A stretch of DNA of 36,763 nucleotides, from NCBI GenBank assembly GCA_023269545.1, contig JAHFTB010000027.1:1-36763 (forward strand). Direction: 5' to 3'. The notes under the pieces are model-generated. The model was not told the origin of the DNA. It was given only the letters and a program-made list of their open reading frames with translations, and did no database searches. The translations under genes were made by a program, and so were the position numbers. Below, one piece after another: positions 24,999 to 33,557 of the stretch (the stretch's first letter is position 1; the number at the start of each line of letters is the position of its first letter). This DNA comes from Verrucomicrobiota bacterium. GTDB lineage: Bacteria; Verrucomicrobiota; Verrucomicrobiia; Chthoniobacterales; Xiphinematobacteraceae.

Positions 24999-26003
24999 CT
25001 ACTCTTTGGATCCGCCAATTCGGGCGTCAGCTAGCGAAATGGTTTGGCGAACGTACAAATAAAAATAGGTTCCTGCGTCCACACGGACGTAATAAAGCTC
25101 CTTCATAGCTTCCAGCAGGCGACGCGCATAGATATCAGCTCCTGCACCGATGCCCTCGGAGAGCGCGTCTTGCCATCCGCCTTGAGAGACACTGGTTATA
25201 TTTCCAAAGGGTCCCAGTTGGTTCATTTGTTCGGGAAATGCTCTAGCTCCAGCTGCTAATGCTGAGCCTAAGATGGCTTTGGCTTCGGCATATTTATCAA
25301 ATTTGATTTGATATCCACGCAGCCCTCCAGAACCATCGGTTTCCGCCCATTTTTCCGAAGAAGTCCCATTCGGTGCATAGTCGAGTACGCTCGCTGCGAT
25401 TTTGAGTTCTTTTCCGGATTCAATAAACACCAAAACAAATTTGTTCTGTGCTCCGATGCGATCTCGTGAACTAGATTTGAGTGCTTCTCCATGGACTTCG
25501 GTACCAGCCGGGATGATTAAGTTGCCACCAGGACCGTAGACATCCTTTGTCACATATCCGAAGATCGGCGTATCGAGGTTGGTGGATTCTATGGTATTGG
25601 CCAGTTGGCACTTTATTAGCTGGCCGAAGGGTAAGAATTCATCAGAAATTTGCGGATCAGTTTCCTTTTTTGCAAATATGGTCTGCGGAATTGGCGGAGG
25701 AGGATCTACGGTTTGTTCCGCAGCAGCTTGGATAACCCGCGAAATAACAGGTTCATCTCTGTGATCGGTCCTGTCTTTTCTGGGAACAAAAGGTTCGGAA
25801 TTTTGGTAGTGGAATGAGTAGTAGCCGGTGCTAGCTGAAGCTGGCGCTGATGATGTGGCATTTGTCTCCTTGATGGCTTTACTGTTTTGGCTCTTCCGAA
25901 AATTGAAGATCCAGAGGATTAAGCCGACTATCACAAGGAATAAAAGGATTCTGGCGTACGGCTTCTTAAATTCTTCCAATATTCTGCGAAGATTGACATT
26001 CAT
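24999..26003 (-). CDS. virB10: Type IV secretion protein VirB10/TrbI-like
   Basis: A 334-residue inner-to-outer-membrane scaffold of the conjugation channel. It has a short cytoplasmic start, one transmembrane helix (ARILLFLVIVGLILWIF at about 17-33), a Pro-rich periplasmic linker (PPPPIPQT) and a C-terminal VirB10 beta domain with PFGQLIKCQLANTIES, GPGGNLIIPAGTEVHG and GTYFYLYVRQTISL. ATG 26003 is chosen because GGGAGG lies just upstream and it overlaps the virB9 stop (ATGA). The longer frame to 26060 is excluded. It is a little shorter than RP4 TrbI. Confidence 0.87.
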   Translation of the reverse strand: MNVNLRRILEEFKKPYARILLFLVIVGLILWIFNFRKSQNSKAIKETNATSSAPASASTGYYSFHYQNSEPFVPRKDRTDHRDEPVISRVIQAAAEQTVDPPPPIPQTIFAKKETDPQISDEFLPFGQLIKCQLANTIESTNLDTPIFGYVTKDVYGPGGNLIIPAGTEVHGEALKSSSRDRIGAQNKFVLVFIESGKELKIAASVLDYAPNGTSSEKWAETDGSGGLRGYQIKFDKYAEAKAILGSALAAGARAFPEQMNQLGPFGNITSVSQGGWQDALSEGIGAGADIYARRLLEAMKELYYVRVDAGTYFYLYVRQTISLADARIGGSKE

Positions 26004-26869
26004 AACTTGCCTCCCGCAGGTTTGTTGTCCCTGGGCTCTCGAATCACTAAAATGGACCAATTATTGTCCGGAGAGAGGTGATTGCGTCCTCCGGAGCCGT
26101 CTCCGGTAATGGCAAAAAACACGGGCGTTGTTGTATGAGGCGGTATAGACCCGGATGCATCTACGATGGATTGGGTATAGATTCGCTCTCCAAGTTTTAC
26201 TGCCAAGTCCTGCGGCTTGTAGTGGATTGTGGTGTTGGAAGGGTTAACAAATTCCAGCCCGAAGACGAGTGTATCCTGAATCTCAAAGCGCCAGACGTTT
26301 TTGATTTTTACAGTAAAACTTTGGTAGGGATTTTCGATGTGAGGAGAGAAATGAAGCACTCCTTCCAAAGCATCCGGATGCTGCGCTTGAAAGAGGCTGT
26401 ATGCTTTGGTTTTGTCTAATAGAGAAAGAAGTTGAGAAGGATGAATAGTGGTCCGCTCGGTGCGATTTTTATCAGGATTAAAGAGGGTGAGCGTTCTAAA
26501 GGGCTCGTTGCTTGCGACAAGATGAAGGATGTATGCCTTGCGGTTAAAGATGATGGTGAGATAATCTTCCGCCGATTTTTCCAGGGCGCGCAGCGTCACG
26601 TAATAGTTTCCGGGCACAAAGGAGATCAGAAAATTGGCATTAGGTTGTTCCTGGGTGGCAATGGATTTTCCGTAAAGGGCGGATATTTCAGAGGGGAACA
26701 GAATGGTTGTGGTCCCAACCTTCCAGGCTGTTGGAACTTCATAAACAACGAATTCATCCAGCGGTTTCTGGACGATGGAGCTTGCGTTTAGGGTCTGGAC
26801 GGAAGCAAGAAAAGCAACGAGAATTGCGACACGAAATTGACGGCTGTGCTTAAATCGGAAGGAAATCAT
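26000..26869 (-). CDS. virB9: Type IV secretion protein VirB9/TrbG-like
   Basis: A 289-residue periplasmic/outer-membrane core component. It has an N-terminal signal peptide (FRVAILVAFLASVQTLNAS), a first beta domain with TTILFPSEISALYG (the typical VirB9 opening strand region) and a C-terminal half with VWRFEIQDTLVFGLEFVNPSNTTIHYKP, which fits the domain that contacts VirB10 and VirB7. The ATG overlaps the end of the virB8-like gene and the stop overlaps virB10. Confidence 0.83.
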   Translation of the reverse strand: MISFRFKHSRQFRVAILVAFLASVQTLNASSIVQKPLDEFVVYEVPTAWKVGTTTILFPSEISALYGKSIATQEQPNANFLISFVPGNYYVTLRALEKSAEDYLTIIFNRKAYILHLVASNEPFRTLTLFNPDKNRTERTTIHPSQLLSLLDKTKAYSLFQAQHPDALEGVLHFSPHIENPYQSFTVKIKNVWRFEIQDTLVFGLEFVNPSNTTIHYKPQDLAVKLGERIYTQSIVDASGSIPPHTTTPVFFAITGDGSGGRNHLSPDNNWSILVIREPRDNKPAGGKL

Positions 26870-27507
26870 AATACCTTCTCCTCGTATGCGATATTCCTAA
26901 CTAGAAGCGGGAAGAGCCCGTTGCCGACAATGTCGGGATTGCGTATAAATTCTATGTCGAGGTTAAATGTACGTGGTTCTTCAATTGCCAAGCCTTCAAA
27001 GGCACCAATTCGAATGAGATTCCCGCGGGCACGAACAATCCACGAGTCGTAGCTCTGCCCGCGGGCCGCTTTTAATTTCCTCGTGGAAAGGATATCGATG
27101 TTACTAATTTCGACTTTTTGGTGGATTTGTTTATCGGTAAAATATTGCGTCTGAGATTTAATAATTGTCTGTGCTTGCTCCCTCGCATTTTGCTCATAGA
27201 GTTTTTGAAGGAGTTCGGGATTGTCGGGTCCTGATGGGCTCCTTTGGAGCAAAGCGACGCACGCAAGTTTAGTTTGATATGCATAGAGTTGACCGGCCTC
27301 ATTAAATGCTAATAATGGGCTATAGACGATCGTTCCAGCGGGATCGATAACTATCACTTTCTCCTGCTGTTTCAGAGCAAGGACCATCAAATAAGGGGCA
27401 GCTATGGCTGCCGTCAAACACACTGCTGCGATACTCATCCATAATTTGGCAGCAATGCGATTATTGGTGATAGCGTTAACTGCACTAAAAGTAGGAAGCT
27501 TGCTCAT
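26866..27507 (-). CDS. virB8: Type IV secretion protein VirB8/TrbF-like
   Basis: A 213-residue bitopic inner-membrane protein. It has a short cytoplasmic N-terminus, one transmembrane helix (LWMSIAAVCLTAAIAAPYLMVLAL at about 22-45) and a periplasmic NTF2-like domain, with the expected helix-rich start and strands near SYDSWIVRARGNLIRIG. Size and position between the B6-like and B9-like genes match trbF of Ti-type trb operons. Its stop overlaps the next start. Confidence 0.78.
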   Translation of the reverse strand: MSKLPTFSAVNAITNNRIAAKLWMSIAAVCLTAAIAAPYLMVLALKQQEKVIVIDPAGTIVYSPLLAFNEAGQLYAYQTKLACVALLQRSPSGPDNPELLQKLYEQNAREQAQTIIKSQTQYFTDKQIHQKVEISNIDILSTRKLKAARGQSYDSWIVRARGNLIRIGAFEGLAIEEPRTFNLDIEFIRNPDIVGNGLFPLLVRNIAYEEKVL

Positions 27508-27510
27508 ATT

Positions 27511-28101
27511 TCATACAATAGGGTTAGGCGGTCTTTGAACACTTCCCTCAGTAGAAGCAGTTTTACCAGTAGCAGCGGCATGCAAGCTCGATGCGACCTG
27601 TGCACCTCGCGAAACGTGTTGCGCACCGCTTGCCATATGCGAAAGTCCTCCCCAGGCTGCGGCAGTTCCTGCATTAGCTCCTGCCATTAATTTTCCAATG
27701 GCCAAAGGGGTCGCAATGTAAAGAAATGTTGGAACTAGTGCCGCGATTAACATAGCTCCTACCGCCGCAGGCCAACTGACTATCGTAAGTACACCACCTA
27801 CAGCGGCACCTATTCCAGTACCCAGCATTCCTGTCAATACACTCGTCGTACCGAGGTAACTGAGAAACAAGTCCACAAAAATAAATCCAAGTGACCACAT
27901 CGCCACACACAGAGAAGTCATGAGGAACCTAATTCCAATTGCCTGAGTATAACTAATTGCAAGTAGTGCAATCATTAATGGCGATACTGCTGTTAAGCAA
28001 CCGATGGCATATATAAATGCTAATGGGAGGAGTTTCCATCGGAGTTGATCGACTCCGCGGTCAAAAGCTGAGGCGTTTGCTAAAAGTATAAATGTTTCCA
28101 T
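27511..28101 (-). CDS. Polytopic transfer protein, short VirB6/TrbL-like
   Basis: A 196-residue protein with about four or five hydrophobic segments, among them FIYAIGCLTAVSPLMIALLAI and the Gly/Ala-rich TGIGAAVGGVLTIVSWPAAVGAM. A Gly/Ala-rich soluble tail (AGANAGTAAAWGGLSHMASGAQH) of the kind found in TrbL ends the protein. TrbL/VirB6 proteins are usually 300 or more residues, so this one is short. Order in the operon (after B5-like, before B8-like) supports the call more than sequence does. Confidence 0.6.
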   Translation of the reverse strand: METFILLANASAFDRGVDQLRWKLLPLAFIYAIGCLTAVSPLMIALLAISYTQAIGIRFLMTSLCVAMWSLGFIFVDLFLSYLGTTSVLTGMLGTGIGAAVGGVLTIVSWPAAVGAMLIAALVPTFLYIATPLAIGKLMAGANAGTAAAWGGLSHMASGAQHVSRGAQVASSLHAAATGKTASTEGSVQRPPNPIV

Positions 28102-28103
28102 AA

Positions 28104-28922
28104 TTATTTGCTGTTCAATATTGCACTGCGAGCTTTTGCTGATTCCTGAGCAGCCTTCTCATCGAGCCTTCGATTAATTTCCGCATAGGCTGCCTGTTCC
28201 ATTTTTTCCCTATTTTCATTAAGAGCCATGAGGAGCTTCAGACGCTCCTCGGAATTTGCCTCCATTTGATCCAAGCTGGAAAGCGCCGTTTGCGATGCTA
28301 GAAGCGAAGCCTGGAGTTTCTGCACCTCGGCATCCGTTTTCGCTCCCTTTAATTGAGAATTTAACTGTAGAATCTGCTTATCCAGCAAAACTCGATTTTT
28401 CTGTACTTCATCGATATTCTTTTCGTATTCCGTAAAAGCATTCTCGATTGCTCTGTATCTCTTCAGCGGATCGTTTGAGTCTCGGAACGCCGACATTCCG
28501 GTGTAAGAATTTGACTGAACATACCGCTCGATATCTATTTCTGCATCGTCATACAGCGATCGAATTGTTTCGGATGCATGTCGACTACGAGCAATCAGCC
28601 GCTGAATATCCCACAATGTATTCGGAATGTTATTATAATTTAAAAGATTTGAAAACGTATATGCATCGATATATCCGCTGACTACAGCTTTCAGATCACC
28701 GATTGCAGACCTCACATAATTTATTGCTTGGAGCTGTTGCTGTGTGGTTTGTAAAGTATTTTCCAGCGTTCTTAATTGGTCGACCCATTTGATCTGTTCC
28801 GCATTCCATTTCAGTTGTTGAAAGGTCAGTTGCGCGACGTCAACAACCGGCCAGCCGGTGGCATAAATGGAATGGATAGAAATGCTAATGGCTACAACTA
28901 GGAAAGAATAAGGTGCTTTCAT
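28104..28922 (-). CDS. Type IV secretion protein VirB5/TrbJ-like
   Basis: A 272-residue secreted protein. It has a signal peptide (MKAPYSFLVVAISISIHSIYA), then a motif common to TrbJ (TGWPVVDVAQLTFQQLKWNAEQIKWVDQLRTLENTLQTTQQQL) and long coiled-coil helices to the C-terminus (KQILQLNSQLKGAKTDAEVQKLQASLLASQ). TrbJ/VirB5 proteins are minor pilus or adhesion components. The ATG overlaps the lipoprotein stop (ATGA). Position after the ATPase fits Ti-type trb order. Confidence 0.78.
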   Translation of the reverse strand: MKAPYSFLVVAISISIHSIYATGWPVVDVAQLTFQQLKWNAEQIKWVDQLRTLENTLQTTQQQLQAINYVRSAIGDLKAVVSGYIDAYTFSNLLNYNNIPNTLWDIQRLIARSRHASETIRSLYDDAEIDIERYVQSNSYTGMSAFRDSNDPLKRYRAIENAFTEYEKNIDEVQKNRVLLDKQILQLNSQLKGAKTDAEVQKLQASLLASQTALSSLDQMEANSEERLKLLMALNENREKMEQAAYAEINRRLDEKAAQESAKARSAILNSK

Positions 28923-29200
28923 TGTTCCACAGGGATGGTGATGGTGTAAGGAACGAGCTTCTCCGAGGCATTGGGGTCCGGAGGAATTACAAAGGAATAG
29001 CGCCGGACTCCTGGATTTTCCTGACAGCGCTTAAACTCGTATTCATAGAGATTGCGCTGAGCGAAATACTGCCTTTTGGCAGCGTCAGCCATGCCCGCAG
29101 AGTAGCCCTTGTGCCATTGACTACGAGGTGGGGTAGTAGAACTACATGCGGACAGGCTGACGAAACCCCCAACAAGAAGGAAAAATAGTGGTTTAATCAT
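28919..29200 (-). CDS. Small transfer-operon lipoprotein
   Basis: A 93-residue protein starting MIKPLFFLLVGGFVSLSACS: a signal peptide with lipobox LSAC and then a short periplasmic region (HKGYSAGMADAAKRQYFAQRN) ending in a beta-rich tail. It could be the entry-exclusion/TrbK-like or VirB7-like member. The reading frame is the same as that of the VirB4 tail with no stop between, so either the VirB4 stop has been lost or the two are meant to overlap. No strong Shine-Dalgarno precedes the ATG (GGAG lies about 17 bases upstream). Confidence 0.7.
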   Translation of the reverse strand: MIKPLFFLLVGGFVSLSACSSTTPPRSQWHKGYSAGMADAAKRQYFAQRNLYEYEFKRCQENPGVRRYSFVIPPDPNASEKLVPYTITIPVEQ

Positions 29201-31882
29201 GAGGTTTTGAGCATTCTCCAAAATTCCGGAGAGTACGTTCGATGATTTGCGAAGTTCTCGTTCACGACGTTCAAAATCAGCTCCGGTACTTGATGCACAA
29301 TAGAGCATTTCTTTGGAGGCTCGATTATGGAGAGTCCCGCAAAGCGGGGCGGTGGCATCCAAGTGATAATAGGTGAGCGAGGAATAACGATTTTTCTCAT
29401 CGAGATGTTCGGGTAAGGGATAGCAGGTAATGACATCTTGAGCCGCTTTGGAGAGGTCAATGTCTTGCGCTAAGTCAACGACATCTCGGCGATCGTTAAT
29501 ACGGGTGAAGAAGAACTGCTTAGTATTTCCAAAGACGATCGGATGAATTTTAGACTCTTTAAATTGCGCATATTGTTGTATTATGGAGATAATCCAGGTG
29601 CTAAATTTAGAGAGCTGGGCGTAGAATTCCCGAATAACTTCCTATCCACCGTTAATGCCAATTGTCCGGGATGCCTCTTCAAACACCACCCGCTTACGAA
29701 TGCTACGAGGGAGAGTAATGATGTGTTGTCTTCCGTAGTTAGCAATTAAAAATCCTGCAATTTCCTTCAACGCCTTATTGGATTCCGGAATGTAAGTAAG
29801 ATCGAAATGGGTGTATTTGCCTTTTAGCTCCAGGGTGGAGTGACCACAGAGAAGTTGTTGCTCATTCCAAGGAGCAAGGAGTGTGGCGATTTGGTTGATT
29901 TCATCCCGATCATGCTCCGGAAATGGTGCCATGAGCATCATTTGCTGCAATTCCAGATGAATGGGATACTCCTCACGCTTAAACCAGGCATAAGCCATAT
30001 TACGAATGAGTCGTTCCGCGGACGGGTCGGTCACGAAGGCTGAAATCCGATCGGATGAAAATTTGGAAAGAGCGATTAGCCGTTGTTCCTCTGAGAGTGA
30101 TTGGAACTCAGCCCACGCTGCAAGAAAGGTGGACCCGGCTGGCATTACCGAGAGCTTATAAGTCTGAACGGCCATGGCCTGACGGGCAACTCGCTCTAGT
30201 CGCGATAGATCCTCCTCAAACCATTTCTCTGCAAAATCGCTATAGAGTTTCTCAACATATTGAGTGATTTGAGAGCGGCGCAGATTGCGTTTGTCTTCGT
30301 CTGCCGGTGCTCCGGAGAGTTTTAAAACTAAGGCGGCGGCCATGTTGATTTGCTCGGTAGTAAGTGGAGCGCCGTGGGTATCAAGGTAGTTGAGACACAG
30401 GTCTCCATCCTCCCGGATAATGATAGGCTTGGAACCCACTGCTTGTGTACAAATGCCGTAGGTGAGCCCCTCCTCAATGATGAGGGTATGGCCATAATAG
30501 GGATCAGTTTGGGTAAGCAGATCGGTAACGAATGCTGATTTGCCAGCCCGACTCATTCCCACTAAAGCGGCTAATTGAGGCGTATCGGAAATGAATGTTT
30601 TCACTCCAACTAAAGTATTATTAGGTCCATCGTACAAAGCTTCGGCTCCACCCAGGTGGCCTGTGAATGAACTGCTCATCGGCAAGAGACAACAGAGCCA
30701 CGACGAATCCCCCTTATCTTGATGAGTGGTATAATTCCCGAAGCACCACCCCGGCCATGTTTGAGTCCATATGTTTTTCGTCGTGACTTCTGTTGAAATG
30801 TTACTTGTCCAGCACTGAGCATCTGCCATTTGGCCGAAGGCGCTTTCAATTAAGCGTGTCTTGGAAACAAGTTCTTGTTCGTTTTCCGCCCAGAGGTGAA
30901 CGATGAAATCGTAATTGATAGGGACTACTGTTCCGGAGACGAGTTTATCAATCCGGGCCTCTCGATTTTGAATAGCAGTTAAGGTTTCGCGCCGACCTTC
31001 CGCTTGATAATCCCCCGTAAGGCGAGTTAATGCGTTTTGTTCTCTTTTCTTTTCATCTGAAACATTGAGAGCTCTTAAGTTGACGGTAATTGAATAATCC
31101 AGAAATGGCAGGTTGGTTAAGTGCCACATGATCCCAGGCCAAGCACGCTGAGGACGTCGTTTGAGAATAACAAAGTTGTGAAAGTACCAGTCGTAAAAAC
31201 AACCGAAGTTCTTTCCTCCCTGGCAGCCCTGATTCCACCAGTTTTGCTGAATCGTTTCGGCGGGATTAAATTTTGTGAGCGGATCAAATCCCTCTCGTTT
31301 TAGGTACGATGGATTAAAGAATGTGGCATAGATGTTTGCCAGATCTGCATCGTCGAGGAGACGCATCGAGCCTCCCAATTGCTGTAATAAAGCTCCAATA
31401 ACCCGCCGCTCTTGTTCAAAGGATTCATCAAATTGAGTGAGGACATTAAGGTTGTACTTTTGAAGCGCTTCTCTGTTAGCTCTCTTTGGAGGAGCTATGG
31501 AAACTTTTTTAGATAAATAAAGGGTGAGCTTTTCTCTGCGGAGTTTTCCTTCCTTTGCTTTGGCCAGATATCGATTGTAACGTTCGTTACGCTGTATTTC
31601 AGACCAGTTTCCAGGCTCACAATGTTTGTCGGTGTACTCTTTGTAAGCGGTTAATTCTTGGGCGTAATTCCCATTTACTTCCCATCGAAATTGCGCATGC
31701 AGCGTTGGCGAAAGTAAATGGAGGATGTGTCTGCAAATGTCTGAGAATTGTTCCAAAATCCCGTCGCTTGCCTGACGAAGATCCGGAAGAGAAAGATCAT
31801 ATCCCCTGGAGACAAATCCATGTGTACTCAGTTAATTCCAAATGATGAGGTTTTTAGCAATCCAGCCGTCTGGTGGGATCAT
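29201..31882 (-). pseudogene. virB4: VirB4/TrbE-type conjugation ATPase interrupted by two stop codons
   Basis: This is the motor ATPase of the mating channel. ATG 31882 has AGGAGG just upstream and overlaps the stop of the VirB3-like gene (ATGA). The frame reads MIPPDGWIAKNLIIWN, then TAA (31832-31834), then resumes with the family-like STHGFVSRGYDLSLPDL. Walker A GMSRAGKSAF lies at about codons 442-451, and VVFEEAS is the Walker B-like segment. Four residues later GINGG is followed by TAG (29642-29644). The frame then continues with a normal VirB4 C-terminus (REFYAQLSKFSTWIISIIQQ, GNTKQFFFTR). The full length would be about 890 codons. As read, the protein could start only from an internal non-ATG codon and would lack the C-terminal domain. 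Probably inactive unless suppressed. Confidence 0.85.
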
Positions 31883-32208
31883 GGGATTTCCTCCTGTTGT
31901 AGCGGGTGAGACTTGGAGGTGGGTTTCTGCTGCCAGCTTCTGCCGCAGATTAGTGTCTCTAATACATCCATATCATACCCCTTTGGCCGACATTCTCTGA
32001 GTGTAAAAACGTAAACGATTCCCAGAACGGCGGGCACCGTTCCATATCCGAGGGCCATCATTGGTGGGCAACTCCAGTAACTAAATGCGGCCACAGACAC
32101 GATGACTCCGCTAACAACTCCTCCAATGAATATGAAAAGGCTACTTCCCTCCATTCCCCAAATTTTCCCCTCGGAATCATCTCCGGCCTGAGTATCGATA
32201 GTTTTCAT
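31879..32208 (-). CDS. Small membrane protein, VirB3/TrbD-like
   Basis: A 109-residue protein with two adjacent hydrophobic helices (SSLFIFIGGVVSGVIVSVAAF and MALGYGTVPAVLGIVYVF) and a C-terminal cytoplasmic tail. VirB3-type proteins have this form and are encoded directly before VirB4, as here. Its last codons form the Shine-Dalgarno (AGGAGG) of virB4 and its stop overlaps the virB4 ATG. The sequence identity itself is not diagnostic. Confidence 0.68.
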   Translation of the reverse strand: MKTIDTQAGDDSEGKIWGMEGSSLFIFIGGVVSGVIVSVAAFSYWSCPPMMALGYGTVPAVLGIVYVFTLRECRPKGYDMDVLETLICGRSWQQKPTSKSHPLQQEEIP

Positions 32209-32241
32209 AAGTACGTCTATTCTGCCCGTCCGGCGAGGACT

Positions 32242-32490
32242 CTATTTACCGATGTTGACGGTTGGTAGGTCACCTGCATTAAAAAGAGCCGAGGCGATCA
32301 CTGATGCGAGTGCGATGATCACTGCGCCCAAAAGGGTGAGTTTGGCTTCATCAGGACGCCCGCTGCGCCATGCCCATCCAGATGAAATGATCATGATAAT
32401 GGCCACGACGAAGGCCAGCTTAGCTACAAGTCCAAGAGCAAAACTCAACGCGCTATCAAACGCCGCTCCGAGAAAGAGGAATGAGTTCAT
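32242..32490 (-). CDS. Pilin-like protein, VirB2/TrbC-like
   Basis: An 82-residue protein with two long hydrophobic segments (AAFDSALSFALGLVAKLAFVVAIIMIIS and LTLLGAVIIALASVIASALF) separated by a short basic loop (WAWRSGRPDEAK). This is the usual plan of conjugative pilin subunits. There is no long signal sequence, so it may be a shortened form. First gene of the secretion operon. One GGTGTTAACACC operator lies 46-57 bases upstream of its start. Confidence 0.7.
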   Translation of the reverse strand: MNSFLFLGAAFDSALSFALGLVAKLAFVVAIIMIISSGWAWRSGRPDEAKLTLLGAVIIALASVIASALFNAGDLPTVNIGK

Positions 32491-32505
32491 TTTAATAAAA
32501 TTACT

Positions 32506-32670
32506 TTATTCAAGATTGTTATCTTGGCCCCTTATGGTGTTAACACCCTCTCTTAAAAGCATTTGGATAGCCTCCGAAATTGAGAGGTTCTCAGATTTCG
32601 CAATTCTTGTGATATGTTCTTTTGTTTTTGAACCGATTTCAACTGTTAGGGGAATTTTGTGTGGTGACAT
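32506..32670 (-). CDS. Ribbon-helix-helix-type regulator 1 upstream of the transfer operon
   Basis: A 54-residue protein from ATG 32670 with a strand (KIPLTVEIGSKT) followed by two helices (EHITRIAKSE and SISEAIQMLLREGVNTI), the ribbon-helix-helix plan of small repressors. ATG 32670 is preceded by GAGGAAA. A near-perfect operator half-pair (GGTGTTAACGCC) lies at 32683-32694, directly after a TTGACA. The frame is open to 32700 but that would put the start inside the promoter. It ends 15 bases before the pilin gene and probably controls itself and the transfer operon. Confidence 0.7.
   Translation of the reverse strand: MSPHKIPLTVEIGSKTKEHITRIAKSENLSISEAIQMLLREGVNTIRGQDNNLE
32536..32547. promoter_or_regulatory. 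Operator-like palindrome GGTGTTAACACC (site 1)
   Basis: A perfect 12-bp palindrome inside the 3' part of regulator 1, 46 bases upstream of the pilin gene start. It encodes GVNT in that frame, so it may be partly constrained by coding. It matches the three other sites in this region exactly or with one mismatch. Confidence 0.6.
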
Positions 32671-32682
32671 AAATTTCCTCGT

Positions 32683-32700
32683 GGCGTTAACACCTGTCAA
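32683..32700 (-). promoter_or_regulatory. TTGACA box with operator (site 2) upstream of regulator 1
   Basis: On the minus strand TTGACA (32700-32695) is followed directly by GGTGTTAACGCC (32694-32683), one mismatch from the palindrome. The same order of -35 then operator is found before regulator 2. The -10 is weak here (GAAATT at 17-bp spacing). Confidence 0.6.
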
Positions 32701-33074
32701 GAATTTTTCATTGTTTTATGAAATGACGTTGTTGCGCTAATTGTTTTTAGAAATTTTTGCTTCTTAATTTCAGCCTGCTTAATAAGAAGATTGCTCCACT
32801 ATTTTAAAGCGTCGGAACAAAAATTGAAGACTTACAACAGTGTTTATTTGAGAATGCTAAGTACATATCAATCCGCAAAAATAATTGCAACTAATTTGTT
32901 ATAAAATCATTAGAGCAACCTGTTGCAAATTTAAATGGATTGCAAGTATGCATGCCTTCTGCTTTTGAGGCCGTATTTCACGTTTTTCTATAGTCCATCC
33001 TCTAACACAATGGCAGATTTTAAATATAAGGATTTTATATTAAAGGTATTGAAAATTTCCCTTAAAAAAAGTCC
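32701..33074. other. AT-rich divergent intergenic region
   Basis: About 370 bases between the two divergent regulators, strongly AT-rich, with no supported gene. Promoters of both regulators lie at its edges. AT-richness would suit an origin or transfer-regulatory region, but I see no iterons or clear hairpins. Confidence 0.45.
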
Positions 33075-33103
33075 TTGACTGGTGTTAACACCAGTGCTAG
33101 AGT
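33075..33103 (+). promoter_or_regulatory. Promoter of regulator 2 with operator (site 3) in its spacer
   Basis: TTGACT (33075-33080), a 17-base spacer and TAGAGT (33098-33103) form a good sigma70 promoter. The spacer begins with GGTGTTAACACC. The full palindrome CTGGTGTTAACACCAG covers 33079-33094. The start codon GTG at 33110 lies six bases after the -10, so the transcript should be leaderless. Confidence 0.8.
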
Positions 33104-33109
33104 AATCTC

Positions 33110-33334
33110 GTGCCTAGAAAAAGAGCTGAAGGAAAAGAACAAATTAATTCCTGGATAGATCAAGATCTTGCAAACGATATCCGGGAGATACAAAAGCGTC
33201 TGAAGCTTGCCCATATGAGTGATGCGGTAAAGCTTCTACTAGAAACTGGACTAAAAACGTACGCCCATAAACGACGTTCACAAATCCGCAAGGTGAAGTC
33301 ACAAATTAAACCCAAAAAAACGAAAAATTGCTGA
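33110..33334 (+). CDS. Ribbon-helix-helix-type regulator 2
   Basis: A 74-residue basic protein with a strand (KEQINSWIDQDL) and two helices (ANDIREIQKRLK and HMSDAVKLLLETGLKTYA), fitting the ribbon-helix-helix family. A Lys/Arg-rich tail ends it. The start is GTG 33110, at or next to the predicted transcription start, so translation is probably leaderless. The promoter spacer is an operator palindrome, which implies autorepression or cross-regulation with regulator 1. A fourth operator lies downstream, before the replication-type gene. Confidence 0.72.
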   Translation: MPRKRAEGKEQINSWIDQDLANDIREIQKRLKLAHMSDAVKLLLETGLKTYAHKRRSQIRKVKSQIKPKKTKNC

Positions 33335-33389
33335 GCGGAAAAAGTTCTGAACACACAGATGTGTATCTATTCATTTGTTCAGCTTTATC

Positions 33390-33405
33390 CTGGTGTTAAC
33401 ACCTG
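33390..33405 (+). promoter_or_regulatory. Operator-like palindrome (site 4) upstream of the replication-type gene
   Basis: CTGGTGTTAACACCTG contains the perfect 12-bp core at 33392-33403. It lies 55 bases after regulator 2 and about 150 bases before the gene at 33558. A tiny frame (33411-33467, MTLMKKPKTNLMGEF...) begins just after it and could be a leader peptide. Confidence 0.65.
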
Positions 33406-33557
33406 TATTTATGACACTTATGAAAAAACCGAAAACGAATTTGATGGGTGAGTTTATCGCCTTTTGAGCCCGCGGGATTCGAAGAGCCGCACGGGAAGTA
33501 TCTCCGCATCATTTCACCCAGGAGTTCTAACACTAACATTTTTATTTTCATTTTATT

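Noticed and set aside
24797..29644. Reassignment of TAG as a sense codon in this organism
   Set aside because: TAG ends trpC, ruvB, the integrase and the DUF190 gene at the normal protein length. A TAA also interrupts virB4, so mutation is the simpler reading.
33411..33467. Tiny frame after operator site 4 as a gene
   Set aside because: At 18 codons it has no support beyond position. It is mentioned only as a possible leader peptide.
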